Program-made: the position numbers and the translations under genes
Source of the DNA: Trematomus loennbergii
Taxonomy: Eukaryota; Chordata; Actinopteri; Perciformes; Nototheniidae
Assembly: GCA_012861695.1 (NCBI GenBank)
Contig: JAAOOA010000033.1
Coordinates: forward strand, 15,088,434-15,152,433
Direction of reading: 5' to 3'
DNA length: 64,000 bases
Shown: in pieces, positions 56,654 to 64,000 of the stretch
Layout of the letters: each line of letters opens with the position of its first letter
Position numbering within the stretch: the stretch's first letter is position 1
Notes under the pieces: model-generated
The model's input: only the letters and a program-made list of their open reading frames with translations
Database searches by the model: none
What the model was told of the DNA's origin: nothing

Positions 56654-57875
56654 CAATGGGTTGGCCAACGGGTAACAACACAGAGCGACTTCATTGTTGT
56701 GACACTGTGAAAGTCTCCCTCTTGTGTAATCTCATTGCCATCAACATTGATTACTCCTGAAATGGTAACGACAGAGACCATGTTGTACATGGAACTAAAC
56801 TGTTGAATCAAAGAACCCTTTCTCTAATATCAGCATATTTTAGATATTTTATGGCAACTTTTCCACTGGCTCATGGGATGTGTGATTGAGTGGAGGATGG
56901 AGCCCTCGTTTTAACACTGCCGGGCCAAAATAGAACGCATGGTGTGCATACGTGGACAGCATTCTGTCAACTCGATGTATCCACTTGATTTTTATGGATC
57001 TCATGCAATTTATTTATTCAACTGTATTTCTTAGCTTTTTTATTTCCTCACAACATACTAAGAGAATATCCACATTTTGGGGTTTTCTTCAATAGCAATT
57101 AGTTATATTTTTCTAAATGTATGTGAATGCAAAAGACAAGTTCTCTTCAACGGAGATCCGGCGCAACTTTACAATGTATGCAAACGTGGGAAGGGTGACC
57201 ACAGAGCTGCCTCTCAACAGTTGAGAACCCTCTCAGTAACAATTCACAAAACTACCAATGAACACTTTAAAAGGCTGTCTGACAGAGAGACACCTCTTGG
57301 CTGCCCTCTTTCTCACTGTGTGACAGCCGTTGTGCTTTGCTGTTTCTCTTTAGTGGAAAAATTGTAATACTGCATGATTTTACTGCCAGACACCGGTTGG
57401 CATTGTGGTCAGACTTCTTTTCTCCCCTTCCCTTTTTAATTAGTTTTTTAAGAATCACTTGTAAATGTATTACTGGGGTCAGCCATTGTATTTAAACTAT
57501 TGCTTGTATCTGTTTTAGTGAGTACAGTATGTGTACGGTAAGGCCAGTTGAAATTAACATGTCTGTAGAAGATGCTTTTTAAGGAACACAACTATCATAA
57601 TGCATTATTGGGCTGGTTTCATACCGTGGCGTCCAGGATCACTTTTGTACTTTTTTCCAAACCAACTGTTTTAAAACTATTAAAACTGGCTAAACTGTTA
57701 TTGTATTTTTGTTTTTATTGACCATTTAAGTGTTTAACAGTTGTGTTTTAGATGTTTGTAACCTCTATTGTTAAGATCATATAAAAAATGTAAATCGCTG
57801 GTATTCACATTTTTATAACTAGAAATAATGTATCATTTCATTTGTTAAAGGTCTATGTATGATAAATAAATAAAG
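56654..57875 (+). terminator. fam76b: fam76b 3' UTR with poly(A) signal
   Basis: About 1.2 kb of non-coding sequence ends with overlapping AATAAA hexamers at 57865-57874. No other feature is seen. Confidence 0.5.
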
Positions 57876-58430
57876 TATCAGCTTAACCTGTTATTCATTG
57901 TTAAGTGATTGTTAATTTAACAAAAGTTTGTTTTAATTTGGATACCATTTGCACAGATAGGACATCAGTTATAGTGTAAACAAAAATATCTGATGAAGTT
58001 GTTAAAACAGGAAAAACATCGAAATCATGTCCTACTACATCAAATTAATCAAACGGCGACCCTCTCCTGGCCCCATAAAAAGAAACCCTCTTCCCTGTCA
58101 AACATACATGAGGCGAGAAGAGTCCAGCAAAAGCGACATATTGTGTTATAGTCATATGAACAATGTATGGAAGTTAATCATTTATTGGACATTAAACGTT
58201 AGTATGCCACAAACCGAAGAAAAGGACTGCGGCTTCCACCGGTGTCAATAATAGGGAAAATAGGTCTTTAACGTGTTTGCATGCAGCATACTGTAATGTT
58301 TATTTAAAGTAATTGGTGCTCTGTTATTTATATTTACGTTCAGATTAAAAAAAATCTTTCTGAAAAACGACTATTCACTTACTCGGCATTTTACCACGTT
58401 ACAGTGAGTACCTGAACGCCTCAATCTTCC
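57876..58430. other. Spacer between fam76b and taf1, nothing recognised
   Basis: A short open frame at 58027-58251 on the plus strand has no family resemblance. The stretch may hold upstream regulatory DNA of taf1. I cannot support a gene here. Confidence 0.45.
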
Positions 58431-58786
58431 CATCCGGTTAGTGACTTTCCGTTAGCTAGTTAGCTTAGCTGCAGTACACTACAGTGCCCGGTCATAAATA
58501 AAAACAGAAGTTTGTACCGAACATGGCTGTGTAAAGGCTGCATAAAATGCATTTTTTGTACATTTTATTTTGACCTCACATTGCTGTTACAGCCAAAGGA
58601 AGCAAATGTGTTTACATACATTTGAGTTAACGTATTACAAGTTATTTTGTCTAGCGAGCGTTAGCTAAGATAGCTAACGTAATACGCTGCCTGAACTGTG
58701 TTTAGCAGGTTAGCTGCTAGCATTCAACAGCTACAGCAAGCTGGCTGAAACACAAGCGTACTAAACCTGAAGTTTGGTTACGAAAG
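58431..58786 (+). promoter_or_regulatory. taf1: taf1 promoter and non-coding first exon
   Basis: Clusters of GTTAGC, GCTAGC and TAGCTAAC lie at 58450-58472, 58651-58680 and 58709-58722. The segment ends at a good donor (GAAAG then GTAAGT, 58787), and the next exon, opened by CCGTTTAG, carries the ATG two bases in, at 59300. I therefore place a non-coding first exon ending at 58786. The longer N-terminus known in mammals is not visible. Confidence 0.5.
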
Positions 58787-59299
58787 GTAAGTACATCTTA
58801 TACATTTATGATATTTAGTTTTATCATAGTACATTATATGAATCGTTACTTACACAACTTATGTTAACGAACGCACCTAGCTAACGCTATAACGCTTATA
58901 CCATTGCAATACAGATGATATGGAGTTTGCCTAAAATCTGTTAGTTCATTTGAGCAGTTATTTGTTTATTGTCCATATTGTGATAAGAACATCCTCTCAC
59001 TAGCATTAATACAATTGCGTGATTGGCACACCACAAAATGTGCAACAACATCACCTAATATTAGTTTACAAATATTTGTCAACATTGTTTAAACGTTTTC
59101 TTGGAACATGCTAAACATGTATGTATTAGTATTTAGCAACGCCAAGTAGGAATGATTATTCCAAGTTATTTCATTCTATATATACAGTCTATGAATGAAA
59201 AACATACATCCTGATGGATTTCAGTATGAATGTATTGCTCAGGATAATTCATCAATCACTGAGATGCCTGTCACTAAACTGAACATTTTTCCGTTTAGT

Positions 59300-64000
<4,701 letters not shown>

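Noticed and set aside
58027..58251. 74-codon plus-strand open frame between fam76b and taf1
   Set aside because: No family resemblance, no splice or promoter support; cannot be told from chance.

Overview
The window is vertebrate nuclear DNA, almost certainly from a ray-finned (teleost) fish. Genes are split into many short exons with GT-AG introns. The repeats are short inverted-repeat (MITE-like) elements and retrotransposon tails of fish type, long TG/CA microsatellites are present, and every recognisable protein is a fish-like version of a conserved vertebrate gene. All gene models were built by hand from reading frame, splice sites and remembered family sequences; no database search was possible.

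Layout, left to right. Positions 1-7.78 kb are non-coding, with a candidate distal promoter or 5' exon near 4.2-4.57 kb. nlgn3 (+, 7974-18349) encodes the postsynaptic adhesion protein neuroligin 3. plp1 (+, 23151-27450) encodes the myelin tetraspan proteolipid in its DM20 form. znf185 (-, 36743-28633) encodes a LIM-domain actin-cytoskeleton protein with a long repetitive acidic middle. Inside its 5.2 kb intron, on the opposite strand, lies an intact pogo/Tigger-type transposase-derived gene (+, 32184/33086-34375). cwc15 (+, 40976-42305) encodes a spliceosome component. mtmr2 (+, 43834-49962) encodes a phosphoinositide 3-phosphatase. fam76b (+, 53052-56653) encodes a nuclear-speckle protein. 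taf1 (+, 59300 to the window end) encodes the largest TFIID subunit and is cut by the edge. The genes do not form a pathway. They divide loosely into nervous-system genes (nlgn3, plp1) and housekeeping nuclear or membrane-trafficking genes (cwc15, mtmr2, fam76b, taf1). In human, nlgn3, plp1, znf185 and taf1 lie on Xq, whereas cwc15, fam76b and mtmr2 lie together at 11q21, so this fish region joins two human blocks.

The most interesting object is the nested transposase-derived gene. It has an uninterrupted ORF and a plausible upstream exon under an ETS-type promoter that splices in frame. The first catalytic Asp of its DDE/D triad is replaced by Asn and the third by Glu, which suggests a domesticated DNA-binding protein rather than a mobile element. 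A second notable pattern is technical: six otherwise intact, conserved reading frames are each broken by one missing base, all within or beside short G/C runs (nlgn3 three times; cwc15, mtmr2 and taf1 once each). This looks like assembly homopolymer error, not pseudogenisation. Repeats include nested MITEs in mtmr2 intron 1, a perfect-ended inverted-repeat element with a 5-bp target duplication, an interstitial telomere-like tract and a ~190-bp TG microsatellite in plp1 intron 1.
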